The notes under the pieces: generated by a model
Database searches by the model: none
The model's input: the letters and a program-made list of their open reading frames with translations, nothing else
What the model was told of the DNA's origin: nothing
Origin: a virus
Length of the DNA stretch: 26,394 nucleotides
IMG/VR virus record: IMGVR_UViG_3300015241_000091
Location: 1 to 26,394 of that record
Reading direction: 5' to 3' (one strand)
Position numbers and translations under genes: made by a program
Part shown: piece by piece, positions 16,197 to 23,497 of the stretch
Position numbering within the stretch: the stretch's first letter is position 1
Layout of the letters: each line of letters begins with the position of its first letter

Positions 16197-17832
16197 AGGA
16201 CAGTTCACGGCAGCGGATCTCGATCAGGATTCTCCTAAGCCCACCGGTGCATTCACTGATACCGACGTTGATCAGGAATCTGCACCTATCCAACCGGGTA
16301 ATGCATTTACTTCTGGGACCCCTTGGCAGACGCTAAAGGCTAACTATAACGAGAAAATGACTCCGAAGCCTGGCGATACTAGCCATGAATTTGGAAGAGG
16401 CGTTTTAGAGAATACAGTCGCCCCTGCGATCAGCGCTATTAGCCATCCTATCGATACCATTATGGGATTAGGGAAAATGGCCGTCCAATCCGCACCACCG
16501 GTTGCACTCTATAACCAACTTTCTGGACATCCAGAAAGAATCCCTGGTGCAAGTACTGGAGAAAATACTGCTAATGAAATCCAGAAAAATGGGATGAAGT
16601 CTCTCCCACATATTGCTGGAGAGGCTACAGGTTTAGGTTTAGCTTCTGGACTGGGTGAGGCTGTTCCCAATATTCCAAAATTGATAAAAGGTACAGGAGA
16701 AGCGGGTGGCGTGGCAACTCCTAGTCTTTTGAATAGAGTTGGAATCGGGAAATCTCCTTCATCGCTATCCCCCATAGAAAGAAGTGCTGTGGATATAACT
16801 AAGGCCGTAAATCCGCAGCAATCGGCATGGAATAACTATTTAGAATCTTCGCAGGCGCAGACGGGAAATGTTATAGATTATGCCAAGAGAAATGGCATGC
16901 CTATCAATGATGCTAGGGATTTTGCAAAGGCCGCAAAGGGAGCAGCAGACGAAACGCGTCAACATTACCAGAAGAACTTCTTAGGCCCTAATGCTGATAC
17001 TCAGGTATCTGTTCCAGGTAGCTATCAAGGGAATAAAATTGGAGAAGGGAATAGGGCTACTCTCGGCGATGTCAACAATAGAATCGACGCTATCAACCGA
17101 GACCTGAAGTCGAATTTCCGAAAACCTACACCTGGGCAGGTTTCATCTGCCGGGGCTTCTGATGCTGAGCTGGAAGCTGAACATAGGGCTTTGACCGATC
17201 TTCTACATAATAAGCTGGGAGATCTTACTGGTGTATCTCCTGAGGAGATCAAGAGTCTACGCGTTAGAGGTGGTCAGCTATCTACTCTTTCTGGAGAGAC
17301 GCAGGGAGCTGCAAATACTGTATCTGGTGCTGCCGCTAAAGGTAATACCGGAGCTCCTGCTATCCCGACAAGTAGTGGTGGCCTATTGAAGGAAGGGATT
17401 ACCGCATTACGTGGTGGTCCCGAGAAGATTGCTGCTTCGAATTTGCGCAAGGCGCTTTCGAATGCTCCGATGGAATCATCTCCTCTTCTGCAACCGGGGA
17501 GCCCAACTCCATTTACGTCTCCGCGCATAAATCCACCAATAACAGGAAAATCTACTCCATTCCAAACCTTTGATGCAACTCCAGATATGGAAGCAGCTAA
17601 TTTAATTCAGAATAAGATAGCTTCCAGGAATCTCCTTCGCGATACTGCAGCAGAACAAAACAAGAAATCTGCTACTCAAGAATTTCTGCATGCAAATGAT
17701 CTAGAGCAAGCAGCGCAGAATGCAGGGAATATACGCGCTGATTATGCGCAAGGAATGCGGGAGCGGTTGGGAAATGCATCTCGATTAGATCGAACTGGAG
17801 GACGGGACTTTAGGAAGCCCAAAACACCATGA
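16186..17832 (+). CDS. internal virion / ejection protein
   Basis: 548 residues from the ATG at 16186. This start is preferred over the ATG at 16174 because GGGAG lies 5 bases before it and none precedes the other; it overlaps the previous gene by 11 bases. Residues 7-16 and 23-32 are a tandem repeat with a 16-residue period, F-T-x-x-D-x-D-Q-x-S, an acidic N-terminal motif of a kind seen in large phage internal proteins. A Gly/Ala/Pro-rich stretch with hydrophobic helices follows (about 85-180, ISHPIDTIMGLGKMAVQSAP; EATGLGLASGLGEA), then helical charged segments, Ser/Pro linkers and a basic Arg-rich tail. Placed where T7 gp16 lies but much shorter, and no transglycosylase motif is visible. 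Probably part of the ejection apparatus. Confidence 0.6.
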   Translation: MPSKGQFTAADLDQDSPKPTGAFTDTDVDQESAPIQPGNAFTSGTPWQTLKANYNEKMTPKPGDTSHEFGRGVLENTVAPAISAISHPIDTIMGLGKMAVQSAPPVALYNQLSGHPERIPGASTGENTANEIQKNGMKSLPHIAGEATGLGLASGLGEAVPNIPKLIKGTGEAGGVATPSLLNRVGIGKSPSSLSPIERSAVDITKAVNPQQSAWNNYLESSQAQTGNVIDYAKRNGMPINDARDFAKAAKGAADETRQHYQKNFLGPNADTQVSVPGSYQGNKIGEGNRATLGDVNNRIDAINRDLKSNFRKPTPGQVSSAGASDAELEAEHRALTDLLHNKLGDLTGVSPEEIKSLRVRGGQLSTLSGETQGAANTVSGAAAKGNTGAPAIPTSSGGLLKEGITALRGGPEKIAASNLRKALSNAPMESSPLLQPGSPTPFTSPRINPPITGKSTPFQTFDATPDMEAANLIQNKIASRNLLRDTAAEQNKKSATQEFLHANDLEQAAQNAGNIRADYAQGMRERLGNASRLDRTGGRDFRKPKTP

Positions 17833-19697
17833 GAAAACTAATATTCTTACTTCTTCTCCTATGCCCTCTGGCCTATTCCCAGAGCAATAGTCGTTTCGAC
17901 TACGCTGCTACGACTACAACGGGCAATGGATCTTTGCCTCCGGTGCTGGCTATTCCTGGAGCTGGAATCCAATTCTTCTCCTGCTCCGGCGCGGCTTGCA
18001 CAACTGCAGCGGTGACTTTTATCTCTGCCACGTCGACAACGCAGTGCGCGGCTAATGTTCAGGTCACATGGCAACCCAACGGGGCTTGCGTTGCGACTGC
18101 AGATAGCCAAGGTAACTTTGGAGGATGGTTTGCGCCAGGTCGATACGCTTATACGATTACGACGCGTGGTCAGACATTTGGGCCATACCAGTTTACTTTA
18201 GGCCCGGTAGGGACAAGTTCGGCGCCATCAATTGCAGTAACTCCGCAGATGCTTAAAGGAGATAACCTAGGAAACGCCATTGCTGCCATACCTGGAACTG
18301 ATTTTCCTGGGTTGAACTCTTTGAATAACTTCACCCAGGTGCAGACATTTTCTTCTGGAATAAATGTCCCTTCTGGTACGGCTGTACTTCCAGGTGGATA
18401 TATCCAGACATCACCTACAGGTAATCAAACAATCACGCAGTCAACTGGAACATCCCTTAGTGTGAATGTTTTCAATGGTGGTGAATATAATGCCACATCT
18501 TACGCTGGTTCCGATATTGGCGCTAAAGTAAATACGGTCCTCGGATTATTCCCATGTGCAAAGGTAATTATTCCAGCTGGAGCATATACGCAGACAACGA
18601 CGATATTGAAGCCTAGATGCGCCACCATCGAAGGCCAAGGTTCTGGCCTCATGGGAACATTGGGAACTGGAACCGTTCTTACTAGTTCGGGAATCCGAGC
18701 AATGATTATTGCAGATTCGAATCTGCCTTTAGGTATAAGCGGCACTTTTGCAGGAACCGTGCGGGATATACGCTTCGTTGGTAATGGAACATCTACCGGC
18801 ATCTACATAGGTGGAGATCCCTTGGGAACTGCAGCCCAATGCTATGGGCAGTCTCTTGTGTCTCCTCCGGTCAACTCTTCAGCAGCTTGTCTTGGCGCCC
18901 ATCAATCTTTCTATAATGTGCACGTAAAGAATTTTGCAGATAATTATCAATATGGAAATGGCGCATGGGATATCAATTGGTTTGGAGGTAATATCCAAGG
19001 AGGTACCCATTCAGGAGTTTATTTTCCTTCTACTGTAACCAATTCAGGAGAGCAGGAATCATTTTTCGGTACGACAATAGCCGAGAATCTTTCAGGCATC
19101 CAGAATGATGGCTCTGGGCAGTTCTTTGCCCATTCAGCAGCATTTGATTACAACACTACAGCGGCTACCGGATCATCGATGTCTTTTGTTTGCACAGGAT
19201 GCCATATTGAGCAGACGAGTTATCCGATCATAAGCGGGACTGGACCGATGAAGGCTTATCTCTATAGCAGTGAAGTGATCGTGGGTGCAGTAGTAGGGCC
19301 TCAGCCAGCATATATCTATAATTCCACGGGTGAGACTCAGGTCAGACTTTCTACGACCAATCTATTTACGCATACAGCGATTCAGTATTGCGTGGATACA
19401 CTAGGATCTCCCGTAAACATCTTCATTGATGGTATGCCAGATAATGGTGGCACTGGTTGCACTACGAATACGAATGTCTCTGTAAATACCTTTGGAGTCA
19501 ATATCATTGATCCATTGAATGCGCAGCTCTGGTCGATTGGTGTTCCTGTCAATGTCAATGGAAGAGTGAATGCAAATGCTGGTTTCAATGTCGGTGCTAA
19601 TGTTGGAAAATCCACTACCGTAGTGGGGTTGACTAGCTGCACTCTGACCTTTACGGCAGGTATCCTAACAGCAAGTTCTGGGGCTAATTGCCCTTAG
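17829..19697 (+). CDS. tailspike-like beta-helix protein with signal peptide
   Basis: 622 residues, ATGA overlap with the previous gene. Residues 1-17 are a clear Sec-like signal (RK, then a seven-residue I/F/L core, cut A-Y-S|Q). Residues about 20-130 form a beta-sandwich-like N-module with paired Cys (F-S-C-S-G-A-A-C; T-Q-C...G-A-C) ending APGRYAYTITTRGQTFGPYQ. From about residue 215 (GSDIGAKVNTVL) comes a pectate-lyase-type right-handed beta-helix: the D-x-G-A-K-V-N tailspike entry motif, VIIPAGAY, TIEGQGSG, VRDIRFVGNG, TGIYIGG, then turns typical of polysaccharide-binding or -cleaving spikes. It probably recognises or depolymerises host surface glycan. A signal peptide on a spike protein is unusual for cytoplasmic virion assembly. 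No catalytic acid pair can be assigned by eye. Confidence 0.72.
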   Translation: MRKLIFLLLLLCPLAYSQSNSRFDYAATTTTGNGSLPPVLAIPGAGIQFFSCSGAACTTAAVTFISATSTTQCAANVQVTWQPNGACVATADSQGNFGGWFAPGRYAYTITTRGQTFGPYQFTLGPVGTSSAPSIAVTPQMLKGDNLGNAIAAIPGTDFPGLNSLNNFTQVQTFSSGINVPSGTAVLPGGYIQTSPTGNQTITQSTGTSLSVNVFNGGEYNATSYAGSDIGAKVNTVLGLFPCAKVIIPAGAYTQTTTILKPRCATIEGQGSGLMGTLGTGTVLTSSGIRAMIIADSNLPLGISGTFAGTVRDIRFVGNGTSTGIYIGGDPLGTAAQCYGQSLVSPPVNSSAACLGAHQSFYNVHVKNFADNYQYGNGAWDINWFGGNIQGGTHSGVYFPSTVTNSGEQESFFGTTIAENLSGIQNDGSGQFFAHSAAFDYNTTAATGSSMSFVCTGCHIEQTSYPIISGTGPMKAYLYSSEVIVGAVVGPQPAYIYNSTGETQVRLSTTNLFTHTAIQYCVDTLGSPVNIFIDGMPDNGGTGCTTNTNVSVNTFGVNIIDPLNAQLWSIGVPVNVNGRVNANAGFNVGANVGKSTTVVGLTSCTLTFTAGILTASSGANCP

Positions 19698-19703
19698 GAA
19701 TCT

Positions 19704-21044
19704 ATGAAGAAATCAATCATCATCCTCGCATTCATTAGCTCTTCTGCGATTGCCCAGCAATTGCCTTATAATCCTACGCCGGTGACTATCGCCGGTCTAG
19801 GGGCATCTGGGCTGTATTACAACTATGCTGCAGACCCAGGCACGGGAGCACTTTTGACTGGGACAGGATTCGGGTTCGCTGTACCTCAAGTCCCTCAACC
19901 TCAGCAGACTGTAGCGCTAGCCGGAGCATGCAATAGCGGCCATTCCTGCCTTGTAGCGGTCGATCCTGCAACTGGTGCGATCCTTACGAGTGGCAGCGGG
20001 GGTGGTGCTGGAACAGTAACATCTGTAGGAGCTACTGGGACAGCTATCGTCGACGTGACCGTCACAAATCCAACCACTACACCGTTGATTATATTGACGC
20101 TTCCGAATCAAGCAGCTAATTGTGCTCTCGGAAACTTTACCGGATCACCGGCAGCGCCTAGTTGCAGCTCTACTCCACAATTCAATGGCGCAAACATCAC
20201 AGGAATAAATTTCACTCAGATTGGTGGTACGGCCTCTATTGCCCAGCTTCCGGCCACAGTGATCCAGACAGTAGGAACTGCTACTGCTAATGTGATTCTC
20301 AAACGAACCACGAGCAATACTGCTACCGATTCATCCTTGACAGACAATGGAACAACTATAACGACGTCTGAATCTATAACGGCTCCATCTTTTATCGGGA
20401 CAGCTACGACGGCCACAAATCTCCCTGGTGGACTCCTGGGCTCTATGCCGTATCAGAGCGCACCAGGAACGACTGCGATGCTTGCTGGCAGCACCTCCTC
20501 CGCGATTGCGGTACTCACGCAGACAGGAACCGGATCTCTCAGTACGGCGCCTAACTGGAATGCAGCTACCGGAACGGGACTGGCCGTCTTCGGAACCTCT
20601 CCGACTATCTCAGGTGCAACGATCACCACTGGATCAATCAATAACACTCCTATTGGGGCTACGACGCGCTCTACTGGGCAGTTCTCGACCGTCAATGCCA
20701 CTTCTACGGTAGTCGGAACAAACATCATGGCCGGAGAAGGGGTTGTAGCCTTTTCGGCAACTCCAGCATTCTCTTCGGGTGCAGTTCAATCTCAGATCAT
20801 CACACTGACTGGGAATGTCACTTCGTGGACGATGGCCGCTGGCGTGGCCGGTAGAGGCTTTACGCTTACAATCTGTCAGGGCACTGGAGGGCCATTTACG
20901 TTTCCTACAACTCCAACTCCTAATACTATGCATGGCGTTGGCACGATTGGGGTTACCACTCCAGCATGCAATTCTCAGCATTTTGTGTATAGCGCGAACC
21001 AGGCAGTATGGTTAGCTGATTCAGCTATGGTGACGAATCAGTGA
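19704..21044 (+). CDS. tail-fibre-like repeat protein with signal peptide
   Basis: 446 residues, AGGA before ATG, 6 bases after the previous stop. Residues 1-17 form a Sec-like signal (KK, IIILAFISSSAIA, cut A-I-A|Q). The body is Thr/Ser/Gly/Ala-rich and beta-repetitive, almost without charge. G-T-V-T-S-V-G (about 110), then S-P-T-I-S-G-A-T-I-T-T-G-S-I-N-N-T-P-I-G followed by S-T-G-Q-F-S-T-V-N-A-T (about 300-340) match the widespread phage tail-fibre shaft repeat (SGGSINNTPIGA...STG-F-T). The C-terminal about 100 residues differ, contain two Cys and probably form the tip. Likely a trimeric fibre or a co-factor of the upstream spike. Like its neighbours it carries an export signal, which is odd for a virion component. 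The shaft motif is strong; its place in the virion is inferred. Confidence 0.72.
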   Translation: MKKSIIILAFISSSAIAQQLPYNPTPVTIAGLGASGLYYNYAADPGTGALLTGTGFGFAVPQVPQPQQTVALAGACNSGHSCLVAVDPATGAILTSGSGGGAGTVTSVGATGTAIVDVTVTNPTTTPLIILTLPNQAANCALGNFTGSPAAPSCSSTPQFNGANITGINFTQIGGTASIAQLPATVIQTVGTATANVILKRTTSNTATDSSLTDNGTTITTSESITAPSFIGTATTATNLPGGLLGSMPYQSAPGTTAMLAGSTSSAIAVLTQTGTGSLSTAPNWNAATGTGLAVFGTSPTISGATITTGSINNTPIGATTRSTGQFSTVNATSTVVGTNIMAGEGVVAFSATPAFSSGAVQSQIITLTGNVTSWTMAAGVAGRGFTLTICQGTGGPFTFPTTPTPNTMHGVGTIGVTTPACNSQHFVYSANQAVWLADSAMVTNQ

Positions 21045-21062
21045 TTTAGAACGAGGCACAAT

Positions 21063-21593
21063 ATGAAGCGCTTTGTACTTGCCTTTGGTTTAGTGTTCAG
21101 CTCGATAATTCTCTGCATGATGATCAAAAACCATGGTGCGTCTGCCCAGGCAATTGCGCCTGTAGGATCACCTGCTCCAGCGCTGCATGGAAATGGTGCA
21201 CCTCCAGCTAACATAAATCAGACATGCAACTCTACTCTCCAGAATGTTCTTTATTATCAGAATGATGGTGGCCTGGGGATGAAGTTTTGGTTCTGTGATG
21301 GTACGGCCTGGACACAGAACAATGGAGCAATCACTCTTGCAGGCACCTCATCAGTTATTACATGGGGTCTCATTGGCGCTGGAAGCTGTTCTCAGCAACT
21401 TATAACGATAACTGGAGCTGCGGTGGGTCAGGCAGCTTACGCGGCAGCTATAGGCGACGCTGGAGACGGCAATGCCAGGATTCGTGCATGGGTTTCAGCA
21501 TCTAATACTGTGACACTACGTGCCTGCAATTATGGACTCACTAGTTTGGGTCTGAATGCGGTAGCATGGAAAGTGATTATTCCGTCTGTTTGA
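21063..21593 (+). CDS. secreted fibre-tip-like protein
   Basis: 176 residues, CGAGG before ATG. The N-terminus (MKRFVLAFGLVFSSIILCMM) is a hydrophobic signal segment, followed by KNHGASA|Q as a plausible cut after residue 28. Six Cys follow or flank the mature part (T-C-N-S, F-W-F-C-D-G, G-S-C-S, R-A-C-N-Y among them), an even pattern suited to disulfides outside the cytoplasm. The C-terminal part (G-S-C-S-Q-Q-L-I-T-I-T-G-A-A-V-G followed by NARIRAWVSASNTVTLRACN) matches a small beta-sandwich unit that I associate with the C-terminal ends of acidobacterial and phage fibre-like proteins (V-S-A-x-N-T-V-T-V-R-x-C-N). Last of three signal-bearing fibre-like genes. Could be a fibre tip, a chaperone-like partner or a secreted adhesin. 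Confidence 0.7.
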   Translation: MKRFVLAFGLVFSSIILCMMIKNHGASAQAIAPVGSPAPALHGNGAPPANINQTCNSTLQNVLYYQNDGGLGMKFWFCDGTAWTQNNGAITLAGTSSVITWGLIGAGSCSQQLITITGAAVGQAAYAAAIGDAGDGNARIRAWVSASNTVTLRACNYGLTSLGLNAVAWKVIIPSV

Positions 21594-21666
21594 CTTGTCC
21601 CACTTTGTCTTTGATCTGCCTCCTGAATGACGAAATCAAGGGAGAAACCACTATACGGAGCTGAGA

Positions 21667-22038
21667 ATGTCGCCATTGCCCGAGTACTTCCCGAATGAAG
21701 GAGTCGAATCTCTCACGATCCTTACAAAAGGTACCGGCGGTGGTAAATCCGTCATAGCTCGTATAGAAGTTCTCGAAGACCGAGATAGGGAACAGAGGAT
21801 AGGATATGCAGAATATAGACTACAAACCCGTGAATCCATCAGTAGGCTTGAGAATGAGATGGATAACCGCATGAAAACATTACAGTTAGACATTGATCAA
21901 GAGATGAAGGAAATCCGCAAAGATAACGCGGAGATCGAGAATGAGCGCCATGCTGAGATGAAGCGGTATATGCAGGCTATCATTGGGATGCTCTTTATAG
22001 CTCTAGGCACTGTTCTCTGGAAGCTAATCGAAAAATAA
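21667..22038 (+). CDS. coiled-coil, C-tail-anchored membrane protein (XhlA-like)
   Basis: 123 residues, ACGGAG before ATG. Residues about 28-98 are a long charged coiled coil (ENEMDNRMKTLQLDIDQEMK) and residues about 101-119 are one membrane helix (AIIGMLFIALGTVLW) followed by KLIEK. A coiled coil plus C-terminal anchor is the layout of XhlA-type holin partner proteins (PF10779), which are smaller (about 90 aa), so this is an analogy and not a confirmed match. It opens the lysis region after the fibre genes, separated by a 73-base gap. A role in lysis timing or membrane anchoring of another phage protein is plausible. Confidence 0.65.
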   Translation: MSPLPEYFPNEGVESLTILTKGTGGGKSVIARIEVLEDRDREQRIGYAEYRLQTRESISRLENEMDNRMKTLQLDIDQEMKEIRKDNAEIENERHAEMKRYMQAIIGMLFIALGTVLWKLIEK

Positions 22039-22056
22039 GGCCCCGTCGCCGGGGCC
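22039..22056 (-). terminator. GC-rich hairpin, terminator mainly for the minus strand
   Basis: GGCCCCG-TCGC-CGGGGCC, a perfect 7-bp GC stem. On the minus strand it is followed by TTATTTTTCG, a proper T-run, so it ends the reverse-strand pair 22594-22063. On the + strand it lies directly after the stop at 22038 but is followed by CCATTG, so it is at best weak there. Confidence 0.75.
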
Positions 22057-22062
22057 CCATTG

Positions 22063-22164
22063 TTAGCTACCCGGAGGTAGATCGGGAGGTGGCGGCCCAA
22101 CTCCATCTGGAACTGCTACCGGCGGATGCTTCGGTTTCTTTGGTTCATCTTTATCCTTGCACAC
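22063..22164 (-). CDS. short proline-rich peptide
   Basis: 33 residues from a GTG at 22164, which has AAAGGGG seven bases upstream and overlaps the end of the membrane protein gene by 14 bases. The product begins with a Lys/Asp/Glu segment (CKDKDEPKKPKHP) and ends in a Pro/Gly run (VGPPPPDLPPGS), stopping six bases before the terminator hairpin. The frame continues upstream to an ATG at 22290, but that would overlap the neighbour by 140 bases and that part looks unlike a protein with its ribosome site, so the GTG is preferred. No family recognised. Existence is moderately supported by the site and position. Confidence 0.45.
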   Translation of the reverse strand: MCKDKDEPKKPKHPPVAVPDGVGPPPPDLPPGS

Positions 22165-22594
22165 TGTAATACCCCTTTCTGCGATACAAGATCCCGCATA
22201 CATACAAGAGTACACATAGATATGGAAGACGCAAAACGTCTGCACACCTGATCGCATATCTCCAATGATGCGTGATGAACAGAGACACATGGATTGTTTC
22301 TGGGATGAGATAAATGAGCATCGCTTGTCCTATAAAGCTCTTTGTAATCATTCTCTTACATTCCATATAGGATAAGGCGAAGAGCATAAACCCTACAATC
22401 TCAAATGCATAATAGAGATAGAAATACGTAATGCTATGTCTAGGTACTGTCATCAGGGCATAGTCGCAGAAGATTCGCGCTATTAGCATGGTAGAGAGCC
22501 AACGCAGCATGAGAGAAGTTTCTCTCCAGATAATCAGCCAGAGAAGGAATGTATGTACGGCTATTGTTGACCAGAAGAAGAACAAGTCGACCAT
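22151..22594 (-). CDS. polytopic membrane protein, possibly leaderless
   Basis: 147 residues, about five membrane helices by hydrophobicity (residues about 4-22, 30-50, 58-77, 88-107, 120-136), with short basic loops (RRKGYY at the end, WRE after helix 1), suggesting cytoplasmic C-terminus. No known family recognised. There is no Shine-Dalgarno before the ATG (sequence TTGGTAG), but TATAAT stands exactly six bases upstream of the ATG, the arrangement of a leaderless gene. It lies on the opposite strand to the lysis genes on both sides, together with the short Pro-rich frame, and ends at its own terminator. An independent cargo unit (for example immunity or exclusion at the membrane) is conceivable, but no sequence feature proves it. 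Confidence 0.7.
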   Translation of the reverse strand: MVDLFFFWSTIAVHTFLLWLIIWRETSLMLRWLSTMLIARIFCDYALMTVPRHSITYFYLYYAFEIVGFMLFALSYMECKRMITKSFIGQAMLIYLIPETIHVSLFITHHWRYAIRCADVLRLPYLCVLLYVCGILYRRKGYYSVQG

Positions 22595-22600
22595 CTACCA

Positions 22601-22606
22601 ATTATA
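22601..22606 (-). promoter_or_regulatory. -10 box of a leaderless promoter
   Basis: TATAAT on the minus strand (22606-22601), six bases before the ATG at 22594, so transcription would begin at or next to the A of ATG. No convincing -35 hexamer is seen upstream, where an imperfect hairpin (AAGGC...GCCTT, 22607-22632) lies instead. Confidence 0.45.
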
Positions 22607-22635
22607 AAGGCCCCCCATTTCTGAGGAGCCTTAAA

Positions 22636-22711
22636 AAGTGTGGGTTGCCGGGTTGCGCGAGTAACGGGTAGCTTGCCAAAGATATCCAGCTCGACGACAA
22701 ACCCACAACTT
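22636..22711. other. long-range paired element, unknown RNA or DNA structure
   Basis: AAGTGTGGGTT (22636-22646) pairs with AACCCACA plus CTT (22700-22711) over 11 bp with one bulged A, enclosing 53 bases. Inside is GTTGC-GCGA-GTAAC (22652-22665), a 5-bp stem with a GNRA-type tetraloop, and the palindrome GATATC. The overall size (about 76 bases) and a 7-8 bp closing stem are tRNA-like, but no T-arm (GTTCRA) or standard anticodon arm can be drawn on either strand. No coding frame here is convincing. Confidence 0.4.
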
Positions 22712-23041
22712 AATCTTGACCCAGATATTTCGACATGTCAATATAGAGATGCCAAAGATCTCAGCTTTGCAAAATATCGCACGGTTGGTTCGCGAGACAT
22801 CCATGACCGAAATAAGAAAAAACGGCTCGCAAGCAGTTCAGTCTACAGGACATAGGCACCTGATGGTTCATACATATGTGAAATCCAGGCAACGGGTAGG
22901 TGATCGATCCTACAATGCGCAGACGCCCTGGTCTATAGCATTCCCGCAAGGGTAAATAAGCATTTTGTATGTTCTAAGAGACTTGCTGAGTATCTTGAGT
23001 AAAAGGGACACTAGGTATAAATGCTTAGGGATTGCGCTATG
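22712..23041. other. stretch without a convincing gene
   Basis: About 330 bases between the reverse-strand membrane gene and the endolysin. Short frames exist on both strands (for example + strand from 22749 to 22955) but lack ribosome sites and have unremarkable, low-quality composition. TTGAGT (near 22997), 15 bases, TATAAA may be a weak promoter towards the endolysin. In a genome this dense the gap is noteworthy. Confidence 0.4.
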
Positions 23042-23044
23042 CCT

Positions 23045-23053
23045 TGATATACT
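23045..23053 (+). promoter_or_regulatory. extended -10 promoter of the lysis operon
   Basis: TG-A-TATACT: an extended -10 (TGnTATACT) ending six bases before the endolysin ATG at 23060. It would start the transcript at or next to the A of ATG. The gene has no Shine-Dalgarno, which agrees with a leaderless message. A -35 is not evident (TTAGGG at about the right distance), as allowed for extended -10 promoters. Confidence 0.5.
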
Positions 23054-23059
23054 TCAATC

Positions 23060-23497
23060 ATGACACGTATAGCATCATCTCGTGGCCGCGACCTGATCGA
23101 GAGTGTAGAAGGCTTGCGGATGAAGGCATACCAGGATGGTAATGGTGTCTGGACTATCGCTTACGGCCATACTGCCAATGTCCACCCCGGAGATACCTGC
23201 ACACAGGAACAGGCCGACGCCTATCTCGCCGGTGACCTCCATCAGGCTGAATGGGCTGTCAATACCTTCGTAAAGATACCGCTCAATCAAAATCAGTTTG
23301 ATGCTCTATGTTCCTTTGTTTACAACATCGGATCGGGTAATTTCAGCAAATCAACGATGTTGAAGTTGTTGAATGAAGGTAAGTACGAAGAAGCCGCACA
23401 GCAGTTCTTTGTGTGGGTCAAAGTGGCTGGTAAGTTTAGCCAGGGACTCATGAACCGTCGGATCAAGGAAGAAACATTGTTCATGGAGGCATTATGA
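23060..23497 (+). CDS. endolysin, GH24 lysozyme (muramidase)
   Basis: 145 residues. It cuts the beta-1,4 bond between MurNAc and GlcNAc in peptidoglycan to release progeny. The T4/P22-type catalytic triad keeps its spacing: E17 (SVEGLRMKAY), D26 (YQDGNG) and T32 (VWTIAYGH), 9 and 6 residues apart as in T4 (E11, D20, T26). Further signatures: QFDALCSFVYNIGSGNFSKS, the conserved N-x-G...F-x-x-S-T helix region, and a C-terminal G-L-x-x-R-R (here GLMNRRIKEE). The usual T-I-G-Y-G is T-I-A-Y-G here, a mild change. There is no signal peptide or SAR anchor, so export depends on a holin. First gene of a four-gene operon coupled by ATGA overlaps. No Shine-Dalgarno; an extended -10 box lies 6 bases before ATG. 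Confidence 0.94.
   Translation: MTRIASSRGRDLIESVEGLRMKAYQDGNGVWTIAYGHTANVHPGDTCTQEQADAYLAGDLHQAEWAVNTFVKIPLNQNQFDALCSFVYNIGSGNFSKSTMLKLLNEGKYEEAAQQFFVWVKVAGKFSQGLMNRRIKEETLFMEAL

Noticed and set aside
22636-22711. tRNA gene
   Set aside because: The closing stem is tRNA-like and the minus strand contains AGCTGGATA resembling a D-loop, but there is no GTTCRA T-loop and no proper anticodon arm on either strand.
22749-22955. Coding gene in the gap before the endolysin
   Set aside because: No ribosome binding site, no recognisable protein character, and competing frames of similar length occur on both strands.
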